A stretch of 64,000 bases of DNA from Streptomyces sp. NBC_00234 (GTDB lineage: Bacteria > Actinomycetota > Actinomycetes > Streptomycetales > Streptomycetaceae), in assembly GCF_036195325.1 (NCBI RefSeq), contig NZ_CP108101.1:1736001-1800000 (forward strand), in the 5' to 3' direction. Position numbers and translations under genes: made by a program. Of this stretch, positions 9,924-16,867 are shown in pieces. The notes under the pieces are model-generated. The model was not told where the DNA came from. It worked only from the letters and a program-made list of their open reading frames with translations, and did no database searches. The stretch's first letter is position 1, and every line of letters begins with the position of its first letter.

Positions 9924-11009
9924 TCACTGCCGTACCGACCAGCCCCTGTCCTTCAGCGCCGCGCCGAGCGCCGGGGCCGCACCCGGTTCGACCATCAGCT
10001 GTACCAGGCCCGCCTGCTGGCCGGTGGCGTGCTCGATGCGGACGTCCTCGATATTGACCCCGGCCCGTCCGGCGTCGGCGAAGATCCCGGCCAGTTCGCC
10101 CGGCCGGTCACTGATGAGGACGGCCACGATCTCGTACGAGGCGGGGGCCGCCCCGTGCTTGCCCGGCACCCGGACCCGGCCCGCGTTGCCGCGGCGCAGC
10201 ACGTCCTCGATGCCTTCGGTGCCCGCCCGGCGCTTGTCCTCGTCACCGGACTGGAGACCGCGCAGGGCCCGGACCGTCTCGCCCAGGTCGTCGGCGACCC
10301 CGGCCAGCACGTCGGCGACCGGGCCCGGGTTGGCGGAGAGGATCTCCACCCACATCCGGGGGTCGGAGGCCGCGATCCTGGTCACGTCCCTGATCCCCTG
10401 CCCGCAGAGGCGTACGGCCGTCTCGTCGGCCTCCTCCAGGCGGGCGGCGACCATGGACGAGATCAGCTGCGGGGTGTGGGAGACCAGGGCGACGGCCCGG
10501 TCGTGGGCGTCCGCGTCCATGACGACCGGCACGGCGCGGCAGAGCGCGACCAGCTCCAGGGCCAGGTTGAGCACCTCGGTGTCGGTGTCCCTGGTCGGGG
10601 TGAGGACCCACGGGCGGCCCTCGAACAGGTCCCCGGTGGCCGCGAGAGGGCCCGAGCGCTCCTTGCCGGCCATGGGGTGCGTACCGATGTACGGCGTGAG
10701 GTCGACGCCGAGTGCTTCCAGTTCGCGGCGCGGGCCGCCCTTGACGCTCGCGACGTCGAGGTAGCCGCGGGCCACGCCCTCGCGCATCGCGGTGGCCAGC
10801 ACGGAGGCGGTGTGGGCGGGCGGCACGGCGATGATCGCCAGGTCCACGCGGCCCTCCGGGGCCTCGTCGGTACCGGCGCCGAGCGACGCCGCGGTGCGGG
10901 CCGACGACGGGTCCTGGTCGACGAGGTGGACGTGGACGCCGCGCCCGGCGAGGGCGAGCGCTGCGGATGTGCCGACGAGGCCGGTACCGATGACGACGGC
11001 TGTTCTCAC
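9924..11009 (-). CDS. tyrA: Prephenate dehydrogenase with C-terminal ACT domain
   Basis: NAD(P)-dependent enzyme of tyrosine synthesis, 361 residues. Rossmann fingerprint VVIGTGLVGTSAALALAGRG at the N-terminus; HPMAGKERSG holds residues expected to bind the prephenate carboxylate; the helical dimerisation part includes HTPQLISSM. Residues ~285-361 are an ACT domain (VAVLISDRPGELAGIFADAG), suggesting feedback control by tyrosine. The GTG start overlaps the aroH stop by four bases (GTGA), so chorismate to prephenate to 4-hydroxyphenylpyruvate is encoded as one coupled pair. Confidence 0.95.
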   Translation of the reverse strand: MRTAVVIGTGLVGTSAALALAGRGVHVHLVDQDPSSARTAASLGAGTDEAPEGRVDLAIIAVPPAHTASVLATAMREGVARGYLDVASVKGGPRRELEALGVDLTPYIGTHPMAGKERSGPLAATGDLFEGRPWVLTPTRDTDTEVLNLALELVALCRAVPVVMDADAHDRAVALVSHTPQLISSMVAARLEEADETAVRLCGQGIRDVTRIAASDPRMWVEILSANPGPVADVLAGVADDLGETVRALRGLQSGDEDKRRAGTEGIEDVLRRGNAGRVRVPGKHGAAPASYEIVAVLISDRPGELAGIFADAGRAGVNIEDVRIEHATGQQAGLVQLMVEPGAAPALGAALKDRGWSVRQ

Positions 11010-11368
11010 TGGGCGATGTCCTTGCGGAGGGCGCCGGTGGCGCCGAGGTAGACGTGGCTGATGCCGGCCTTGGAGAGACCGGTCTCCACATGGGCGAGGA
11101 TACGGACCACGCGGGGCATGGCCCCGTCGATGTCGAGCTCCTGCGCGCAGATCAGCGGTACGTCGACGATTCCGAGGCTGCGGGCCGCGGCAGCCGGGAA
11201 GTCGCTGTGCAGATCCGGGGTGGCGGTGAACCAGACGCTGATCAGGTCGTCCGGGACGAGGCTGTTGCGCTCCAGGATGGCGGTGAGCAGGGCGCCGACC
11301 CGCTCGTCCATGTGTCCGGCCTCGTCCAGTTCCAGCTGGACGGCTCCGCGGACCGCTCGTACCGCCAC
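11006..11368 (-). CDS. aroH: Monofunctional chorismate mutase, AroH type
   Basis: Converts chorismate to prephenate. At 120 residues it fits the trimeric Bacillus-type AroH fold: VRGAVQLELDEAGHM with the conserved Arg and Gly near the N-terminus, WFTATPDLHSDFPAAAARSLG in the centre and a strand ending in HVYLGATGAL. GTG at 11368 is chosen because GAGGGG lies just upstream; earlier codons only add an Arg-rich tail. First gene of the coupled aroH-tyrA unit. Confidence 0.94.
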   Translation of the reverse strand: MAVRAVRGAVQLELDEAGHMDERVGALLTAILERNSLVPDDLISVWFTATPDLHSDFPAAAARSLGIVDVPLICAQELDIDGAMPRVVRILAHVETGLSKAGISHVYLGATGALRKDIAQ

Positions 11369-11577
11369 GTCATACCCCTCGCTTCTTCTCCGGCGCACTG
11401 ATGTACGCCTGTGCATTTCAGCGTAGAGGGGCGGCGGGGCAGGTGGTCACGCTGCTCTGTCCGTGAGACGGGGCGGTGGCCGGATCGTGCGGGAGGACAC
11501 ACCCGCCAGGTTGCTTCGCCATTCCGGTCGGTGGCACCACGATCGTCGCCACAGGGAGTCCCCACACGAGGAGAGAC

Positions 11578-12048
11578 ATGAACGCACGGCGAAGGACAGT
11601 CCTGACCGCGGGAGCGGCGGGCGCGGCGGCACTGGTGACGGGCTGCGGATCGTCCGGGGACGGCGGCGGCGAGGAGAGCGGCACCCCGTCCGCCACGGCC
11701 TCGGAGAGCGGCCCCGCCACGACACCGAGCGCCTCGGCGTCCGGGACGCCGGCCCCCGGGGGCGAGGAGCTCGCCAAGACCTCCGACATCCCGGTCGGCG
11801 GCGGCACGATCTTCAAGGAGCAGAAGGTGGTGGTGACCCAGCCGGAGGCCGGCGAGTTCAAGGCGTTCTCCGCGATCTGTACGCATGCCGGGTGCACGGT
11901 CTCGACGGTCGCCGACGGCACGATCAACTGCCCGTGCCACGGCAGCAAGTACAGCATCGTGAACGCCGCCGTCGAGGCGGGACCCGCGCCGCGTCCGCTG
12001 CCCGCCGAGCAGATCACCGTCTCCGGAGAGAGCATCCGGCTCACGTAA
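11578..12048 (+). CDS. Rieske [2Fe-2S] lipoprotein
   Basis: Exported 156-residue electron-transfer protein. N-terminus ARRRTVLTAGAAGAAALVTGC combines a Tat-like RR motif with a lipobox (LVTGC), so it is probably exported folded and anchored by lipid. A Ser/Thr/Pro/Gly-rich linker of ~55 residues leads to a compact Rieske domain with the two cluster motifs CTHAGC and CPCHGS. ATG at 11578 has ACGAGGAGAG just upstream. It is not the large membrane QcrA subunit. No oxidoreductase partner lies beside it, so its redox partner is unknown. Confidence 0.92.
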   Translation: MNARRRTVLTAGAAGAAALVTGCGSSGDGGGEESGTPSATASESGPATTPSASASGTPAPGGEELAKTSDIPVGGGTIFKEQKVVVTQPEAGEFKAFSAICTHAGCTVSTVADGTINCPCHGSKYSIVNAAVEAGPAPRPLPAEQITVSGESIRLT

Positions 12049-12078
12049 ATCGCTGGCGCCTGCCGCCCCCGTCGCACG

Positions 12079-12084
12079 TACCCT
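12079..12084 (+). promoter_or_regulatory. Candidate -10 box of a leaderless transcript
   Basis: TACCCT seven bases before the ATG at 12092, without a ribosome site in between. This spacing is typical of leaderless actinobacterial mRNAs, but no -35 box was established. Confidence 0.35.
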
Positions 12085-12091
12085 CTCGGGC

Positions 12092-12787
12092 ATGATCACC
12101 CCCGAAGCCGAGGTTCTCGTCCGCGACCACACGATCTACTCGTGTGTCATGGGGTCCCGCGCCTTCGGACTCGCGACGACCGGCAGCGACACGGACCGGC
12201 GGGGTGTCTTCGTGGCCCCCACCCCGCTGTTCTGGCGCTTCGAGAAGCCGCCGACCCATGTCGACGGGCCGTCGGACGAGCAGTTCTCCTGGGAGCTCGA
12301 ACGCTTCTGCGAGCTCGCGCTACGAGCCAATCCCAATGTGCTGGAGTGCCTGCACTCACCGCTCGTGGAACGGATCGACGCCACCGGCCGGGAGCTCCTC
12401 GACCTGCGCGGGGCCTTCCTGTCCCGGCTCGCGCACCAGAGTTTCGCCGGTTACGCCCTGGGTCAGCGCCGAAAGCTGGACGCCGACGTACGGCTGTACG
12501 GGGCACCCCGCTGGAAGCACGCCATGCACCTGCTGCGCCTGCTGACGAGCAGCCGGGACCTGCTGCGTACGGGCCGGCTGACGATCGAGGTCGGCGAGGC
12601 CCGTGACGAGCTGCTCGCGGTCCGGCGGGGCGAGGTCGCGTGGGCCGAGGTGGAGCGCCGGATGTGCCGCCTGGCCGAGGAGAACGCCGAGGCGGCACTC
12701 ACCACGCCCCTGCCACCCACCCCGGACCGGGCCCGGGTGGAGGACTTCCTGATCCGGACCCGCCGCGCGTCGGCGTCCTCCGCCTGA
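12092..12787 (+). CDS. Nucleotidyltransferase-superfamily protein
   Basis: Predicted DNA-polymerase-beta-type nucleotidyltransferase, 231 residues. The active-site signature GSRAFGLATTGSDTDRRGVF holds the GS motif and the two metal-binding aspartates (SDTD). The helical C-terminal portion (WKHAMHLLRLLTSSRDLL...) resembles the substrate-binding bundle of YcgL-type proteins. Substrate is unknown; members include minimal transferases, antibiotic modifiers and toxin-antitoxin components, none of which the context supports. It appears to be read from a leaderless promoter. Confidence 0.75.
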   Translation: MITPEAEVLVRDHTIYSCVMGSRAFGLATTGSDTDRRGVFVAPTPLFWRFEKPPTHVDGPSDEQFSWELERFCELALRANPNVLECLHSPLVERIDATGRELLDLRGAFLSRLAHQSFAGYALGQRRKLDADVRLYGAPRWKHAMHLLRLLTSSRDLLRTGRLTIEVGEARDELLAVRRGEVAWAEVERRMCRLAEENAEAALTTPLPPTPDRARVEDFLIRTRRASASSA

Positions 12788-12788
12788 G

Positions 12789-13171
12789 CGGTGGTGGGTC
12801 GGGCGGGGCGGGTGCCCGGGTCGTCCATCTGCCCGGTGGTGGGTCGGGCGGAGCCCCTCCGGAGTGTCTCCTCGGGACGGGCGCGGCACCCGGGTACGGA
12901 GCGAACGAACCCGGCTCCTACGCCCGCCCCTGCGGGGACCCTCCTGCACGGCCCCACCCGCGTATCGCGTTCACCTGCACCCCGGTGGCACGGCCCGCAG
13001 GGACCCTCCGGCACCGATCCCGTCTCGGCTCGCCCGGTGGCACGGCCCGCAGCGACCCACCGGCAGGTCCGGGGCCGTGCAGGAGGGTCCCCGCAGGGTG
13101 ACGAACAGATACCCGGGTACGCATCCGTTCCCGCCGAACGTTCGTTGCCCGAGGAGACACTCCGGAGGGGC
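12789..13171. repeat. Intergenic element with nested long inverted repeats
   Basis: Two perfect nested inverted pairs: 12853-12876 with 13148-13171 (24 bp) and 12928-12955 with 13071-13098 (28 bp). Between them are near-palindromic CCCGGGTAC segments on both arms. The core holds a 20-bp direct repeat CCCGGTGGCACGGCCCGCAG at 12981 and 13033. An 18-bp direct repeat (CGGTGGTGGGTCGGGCGG) at 12789 and 12834 lies at the left. The element fills the gap between two convergent genes and encodes nothing recognisable. Confidence 0.8.
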
Positions 13172-13217
13172 CCCGGACCACCCCGAACCGGCACCACGGA
13201 CCGCGGCACCACCACCC

Positions 13218-13239
13218 AGCCCGTCCGGCGCTTGAGGAC
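13218..13239. repeat. Copy of a dispersed 22-bp GC-rich motif
   Basis: AGCCCGTCCGGCGCTTGAGG plus AC. The reverse complement occurs at 58153-58174 exactly and at 58096-58117 with one change. All three copies lie just outside gene ends, a placement typical of a dispersed Streptomyces intergenic motif. Confidence 0.7.
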
Positions 13240-13269
13240 AAAGACCCGAGCCGAAGACGCCGCAAAGGA

Positions 13270-14292
13270 TCACGCGTCCCAGAGCGCCCCCAGCGACAGC
13301 AGATCGCTGCGGTACTCGATCCTCTCCGACCACTCCTTCGGCCACACCCCCGCCCCCAGGTGCGCCCCCGACAACGCCCCCGTCAGACAGGCCAGCGAGT
13401 CGGAGTCACCCCGCGTGCAGGCCGCCCTGCGCAGGGCTGTCAGCGGTTCCTCGGGGAAGAGCAGGAAGCAGTGCAGGGCCGTGGCGAGGGCCTCCTCCGC
13501 GATCCACCCGTCGCCGGTCGTCTCGCACGGGTCCGTCTCGGGCGACGGATCGCGCAAGGCGTCCTGGACCTTCGCCAGAGCGGTCAGGCACTCGTCCCAG
13601 CCGCGCCCGATGTACGCCTCGGGCGAGGCGTCGCCCGCGTACCGCCACAGGTCGCCCAGCCAGCGCGTCAGATAGCGGCCACTGTTCTCGTACGCGTAGC
13701 TGCGCAGCTGCCCGACGAGGCCCAGCGGTTCCGCACCCTGGGCCAGCAGGAACACCGCGCGGGCCATCAGGTCGGAGGCGGCCAGCGCCGTGGGGTGGCC
13801 GTGGGTCAGCGCGGCCTGGAGCTGGGCGGCGCCGGCGCGCTGCTCCTCGCTGAGCCCCGGTACGAGGCCCACCGGCGCGACGCGCATGTTCGCTCCGCAG
13901 CCCTTGGAGCGGGTCTGGCTCGCCTCCTGCCAGGGCCGGTCGCTGTCGAGCAGGCGGCACGCCTGGAGGCAGGTGTTGCCGGGGGCCCGGTTGTTGTCCG
14001 GGTCGTGGTACCAGCTGACGAACTCCTCACGCGTCGGCCCGGTCAGTCCCCGGGGGGTCAGCGGCCCGCTGTCCATCGCGGTACGGATCGCCCGTCCGAG
14101 GGCGAGCGTCATCTGAGTGTCGTCGGTGACGAACGCCGGCTTCGGAAGCGCCATCTGCCGCCACGGCCCGCACTTCGCGAGGATGGACGGCACATCGTTG
14201 AACTCGGTCGGGAAGCCCAGCGCGTCGCCGAGCGCGAGCCCCGTCAGGGCCCCCGTGGCGGCCTGTTTGGTCATCGTCCTCGTCACGATCAT
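13270..14292 (-). CDS. ADP-ribosylglycohydrolase family protein
   Basis: DraG/ARH-type hydrolase, 340 residues, predicted to remove ADP-ribose from proteins or other targets in the cytoplasm. Metal-site motifs are present: GALTGLALGDALGFPTEF at the N-terminus, TDDTQMTLAL, and the C-terminal GDSDSLACLTGALSGAHLG where DSDS replaces the commoner DTD. Its start overlaps the stop of the Nudix/winged-helix gene (ATGA), making it the last gene of the pnuC block. ATG at 14292 is preceded by GGAAGGA; MTKQ at 14274 is an alternative. The context points to recycling of ADP-ribose linked to NAD turnover; the actual substrate is not known. Confidence 0.9.
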   Translation of the reverse strand: MIVTRTMTKQAATGALTGLALGDALGFPTEFNDVPSILAKCGPWRQMALPKPAFVTDDTQMTLALGRAIRTAMDSGPLTPRGLTGPTREEFVSWYHDPDNNRAPGNTCLQACRLLDSDRPWQEASQTRSKGCGANMRVAPVGLVPGLSEEQRAGAAQLQAALTHGHPTALAASDLMARAVFLLAQGAEPLGLVGQLRSYAYENSGRYLTRWLGDLWRYAGDASPEAYIGRGWDECLTALAKVQDALRDPSPETDPCETTGDGWIAEEALATALHCFLLFPEEPLTALRRAACTRGDSDSLACLTGALSGAHLGAGVWPKEWSERIEYRSDLLSLGALWDA

Positions 14293-15020
14293 TCGGTTCG
14301 TCCTTCCGGGCGCAGGAGTGGAGGGTGCAGGGCGGCAGCGGTACCCGCCCGGTACAGCGCGGCCGGTTTCCCCCGTCCGCCGGTGCGGCGCGGCGGTCCC
14401 TCCACGGCCTCGACGAAGCCGGGTGTGGCAAGGACCTTGCGCCGGAAGTTGGGGCGGTCGAGCTCGACGCCCCAGACCGTCTCGTAGACCTGCCGGAGCT
14501 CGCCGAGCGTGAACTCGGCGGGGCAGAAGGCGGTGGCCAGGCAGGTGTATTCGAGCTTGGAGCCGATCCGGTCGTACGCGTCGGCGAGGATGCGCTCGTG
14601 GTCGAACGCGAGGCCGTCCACGTCCCGCGCGTCCCACCACTGGGCGCTGACCGCGTCCCCGCCGCCGCGCGGTTCGGGCAGGTCGGGCAGGAGCGCGGCG
14701 TACGCGACGGAGACGACGCGCATCCTGGGGTCGCGGTCCGGTTCGGTGTACGTGCGGAGCTGTTCGAGGTGGAGCCCGCCGACGGTGTCCTGGGCGAGGC
14801 CGGTCTCCTCGGCGAGTTCGCGGCGGGCGGCCTGCTCCGCGGATTCCCTCGGCAGGACGAAGCCGCCGGGCAGGGCCCAGGCGCCCTTGTACGGCTCGCC
14901 GCCGCGTTCCACGAGCAGGACGTGGAGCCGCGCCTCGCGGACCGTGAAGACGGCGAGGTCGACGGTGACCGCGAAGGGGACGAACGCATGGGGGTCGTAG
15001 CCCTCGGGGGCGGTGCTCAT
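14289..15020 (-). CDS. Nudix-domain protein with C-terminal winged helix, NrtR type
   Basis: 243 residues. The N-terminal Nudix domain has a complete Nudix box, GFVLPRESAEQAARRELAEE followed by TGL, so all catalytic glutamates are present. The C-terminal half (FTLGELRQVYETVWGVELDR, then PNFRRKVLATPGF) matches the DNA-binding winged helix of NrtR regulators, which sense ADP-ribose or related NAD products and repress NAD genes. Starts and ends overlap the neighbours by four bases. Because many NrtR proteins have a decayed Nudix box, this one may be both enzyme and regulator. Role inferred from domain order and from pnuC/nadR neighbours; a candidate operator lies before pnuC. Confidence 0.85.
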   Translation of the reverse strand: MSTAPEGYDPHAFVPFAVTVDLAVFTVREARLHVLLVERGGEPYKGAWALPGGFVLPRESAEQAARRELAEETGLAQDTVGGLHLEQLRTYTEPDRDPRMRVVSVAYAALLPDLPEPRGGGDAVSAQWWDARDVDGLAFDHERILADAYDRIGSKLEYTCLATAFCPAEFTLGELRQVYETVWGVELDRPNFRRKVLATPGFVEAVEGPPRRTGGRGKPAALYRAGTAAALHPPLLRPEGRTE

Positions 15021-16096
15021 CGATGCTCCGGGAGCGGTGCGGCGAAGTCCCAGCCCGTGGCGAGCAGGGCGTCCACGGCGGCGACCGCCGTCTTGAGACG
15101 TTCGGAATGGGAGCCGGTGAGTTCGATGAACTCGCGTCCGGTCCGGGTGAGTTCGGCGCGGAACCGGTCCGTCATCCAGGGGCGCAGTTCCTCGCCGTCG
15201 CGCAGGCCGTCGTCCTCGAAGGCGACCCCCTCGTGGTCGGTGAGCAGCCAGAGGTGGTGGGTGACCAGGTCGGCGGTCCGCTCGACGAGCGGGTTGCGTC
15301 CGCCGACGTACCGCTCGTGCCAGACGGTGGTGGCGAAGGAATCCGTGTCGCAGAAGAGGACCGGGGAGCCGGTTCCGGCTGCCGCGTCCTCCCGGTCGTT
15401 CTGGGTTCGGGCGATCAACGGGAAGTCGTCCGTGGTGAAGACGACGTCCTCCCACTGCGCGCCCGGCTCCAGACGGCGCAGGGCGGCCAGCTTCTGTTCG
15501 CTGAACTCCCGTCCGTACTCGTCGACACAGCCGGTCCGCGCCCAGACTCCCCCGCGTCGGCGGTAGTGCTCGGCGAGGGCGCGCGCCATGGTCGTGGTGC
15601 CGGTGGATTCGGCACCGAGGACGACGATCCGGCGGGCGAGCGCGGCCCGTACGGGCGGTTCGAGGTAGTCCCAGCAGCCGGCCGGGTCCTTGCGGACCGC
15701 CGTGCCGGAGACCGGGAACACGGTGCGCTCGGGGTCGACAGAGACGGACTCGGCGCCGAAGCGGCGGGCCAGCTCGTCCCCGTACGACTCCGAGGTGAAG
15801 ACGGCGTCGACCCGTTCCGGGACGGCTTCGGTGAACACGGCCATGTGGGCGTCCCAGACGGCCGGGTCGTTGAGGTCCATGTGGGTGTCGTCGACGGCTC
15901 CCACCACGGTCACCTCGGGGTGCACCTCCCGCATCCAGGCGACCCGGTCGGCGAGGGGGACGGACTCCACCGAGGCGGCACAGACCAGGACGGTCAGCCG
16001 TTCGCAGCGGTCCTGGGCGGTGCGGACGAGGTGGTGGTGGCCGGCGTGGGGCGGGTAGAACTTGCCGAGCACCAGGCCGTGTTCGTAGCCCTTCAT
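15017..16096 (-). CDS. nadR: NadR-like NMN adenylyltransferase / ribosylnicotinamide kinase-like protein
   Basis: 359 residues, two domains. Residues ~1-165 are a nucleotidyltransferase: GKFYPPHAGHHHLVRTAQ with the HxGH motif and SGTAVRKDP as the C-terminal ATP motif, expected to join NMN and ATP to NAD. Residues ~170-355 resemble the ribosylnicotinamide kinase domain (VDEYGREFSEQ, LIARTQNDRE, DTDSFATTVW), but the P-loop reads GAESTGTTT, lacking the usual lysine. There is no N-terminal helix-turn-helix, so unlike enterobacterial NadR it is not a repressor. Both ends overlap neighbours by four bases. Works downstream of PnuC in nicotinamide riboside salvage. Confidence 0.9.
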   Translation of the reverse strand: MKGYEHGLVLGKFYPPHAGHHHLVRTAQDRCERLTVLVCAASVESVPLADRVAWMREVHPEVTVVGAVDDTHMDLNDPAVWDAHMAVFTEAVPERVDAVFTSESYGDELARRFGAESVSVDPERTVFPVSGTAVRKDPAGCWDYLEPPVRAALARRIVVLGAESTGTTTMARALAEHYRRRGGVWARTGCVDEYGREFSEQKLAALRRLEPGAQWEDVVFTTDDFPLIARTQNDREDAAAGTGSPVLFCDTDSFATTVWHERYVGGRNPLVERTADLVTHHLWLLTDHEGVAFEDDGLRDGEELRPWMTDRFRAELTRTGREFIELTGSHSERLKTAVAAVDALLATGWDFAAPLPEHR

Positions 16097-16746
16097 GCCG
16101 GAACCCCCGTCAGACGGCGCTGTGCAGGCGTCAGTTCGCGGCTCCAGCTGCGCAGACCGATCAGGCAGAGCGTGAGGAAGCCCACATACAGGAGCGAGGT
16201 GAGGTAGAGCTCCTTGTACGCGTACAGCGGGATGTAGACCACGTCGGCGGCGATCCACAGCCACCAGGACTCGACCCGCTTCCGGCACTGTCCGTACGTC
16301 GCCATGAGCGAGAGCGATGTCGTCAGCGCGTCCCAGAACGGCACCGTCGAGTCGGTGACGCGGGAGAGCAGAACGGTCAGGGCGAGTGTCCCCACCGCCC
16401 CCGCCGTGAGCAGCCAGGCCCATTCGGTGCGGGTGGTGCCGCGCACCGGAAGGACGGACGTACCGGGTCCACCCCCGTGGGTCCAGGTCCACCAGCCGTA
16501 CGCGGCGAGGGCGATGAAGACGATCTGGAGGCCGGCGTCGGCGTACAGGCCGGCCTGGGTGAACAGCAGGATGAAGAACAGGTTGTTGGCGATCCCGATC
16601 GGCCAGTTGGCGAGGTGCTGGCGAGCCACGAGCCAGACGCAGAGCGCTCCACTGCCGAAGCCCAGGACCTCGGTCCAGCTGACCGGCGTACCGAGGAACG
16701 TCACCAGGGGTTGCTGCAGGGGATCGAGAACATCTGCGAGACTCAC
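16093..16746 (-). CDS. pnuC: Nicotinamide riboside transporter PnuC
   Basis: Membrane protein of 217 residues with about seven hydrophobic helices. Family signatures: QHLANWPIGIANNLFFILLF, QAGLYADAGLQIVF and the tryptophan pair in YGWW. PnuC proteins take up nicotinamide riboside by facilitated diffusion, trapped by phosphorylation inside, which is what the adjacent NadR-like protein would do. GTG at 16746 is chosen because AAGGAGG sits five bases upstream; the longer frame from 16767 would place the ribosome site inside the gene. First gene of the four-gene block. Confidence 0.93.
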   Translation of the reverse strand: MSLADVLDPLQQPLVTFLGTPVSWTEVLGFGSGALCVWLVARQHLANWPIGIANNLFFILLFTQAGLYADAGLQIVFIALAAYGWWTWTHGGGPGTSVLPVRGTTRTEWAWLLTAGAVGTLALTVLLSRVTDSTVPFWDALTTSLSLMATYGQCRKRVESWWLWIAADVVYIPLYAYKELYLTSLLYVGFLTLCLIGLRSWSRELTPAQRRLTGVPA

Positions 16747-16759
16747 GCCCGCCTCCTTA

Positions 16760-16776
16760 ATGGTCACTCTGACTAT
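16760..16776. promoter_or_regulatory. Candidate NrtR-type operator before pnuC
   Basis: Imperfect palindrome ATGGTCA-CTC-TGACTAT (6 of 7 pairs match), located just upstream of the pnuC ribosome site. It is well placed for repression by the block's own Nudix/winged-helix protein; that link is inference. Confidence 0.45.
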
Positions 16777-16800
16777 AAAGGCGGAACGGCGACAGCAAAA

Positions 16801-16851
16801 GGCCCGCGGCCGATTTCCTGTTCGAAAAGGAACAGGAGCCGGACGCGGGCC
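16801..16851 (-). terminator. Terminator hairpin after rluB
   Basis: Long interrupted stem: outer GGCCCGCG/CGCGGGCC and inner TCCTGTTC/GAACAGGA closing on a GAAAAG loop. It separates rluB from the pnuC block. Confidence 0.75.
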
Positions 16852-16867
16852 CTTCGAGGGGGTGCGG

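Noticed and set aside
9091..10764. 557-residue plus-strand frame opposite cmk and tyrA
   Set aside because: Antisense shadow; cmk and tyrA are unmistakable.
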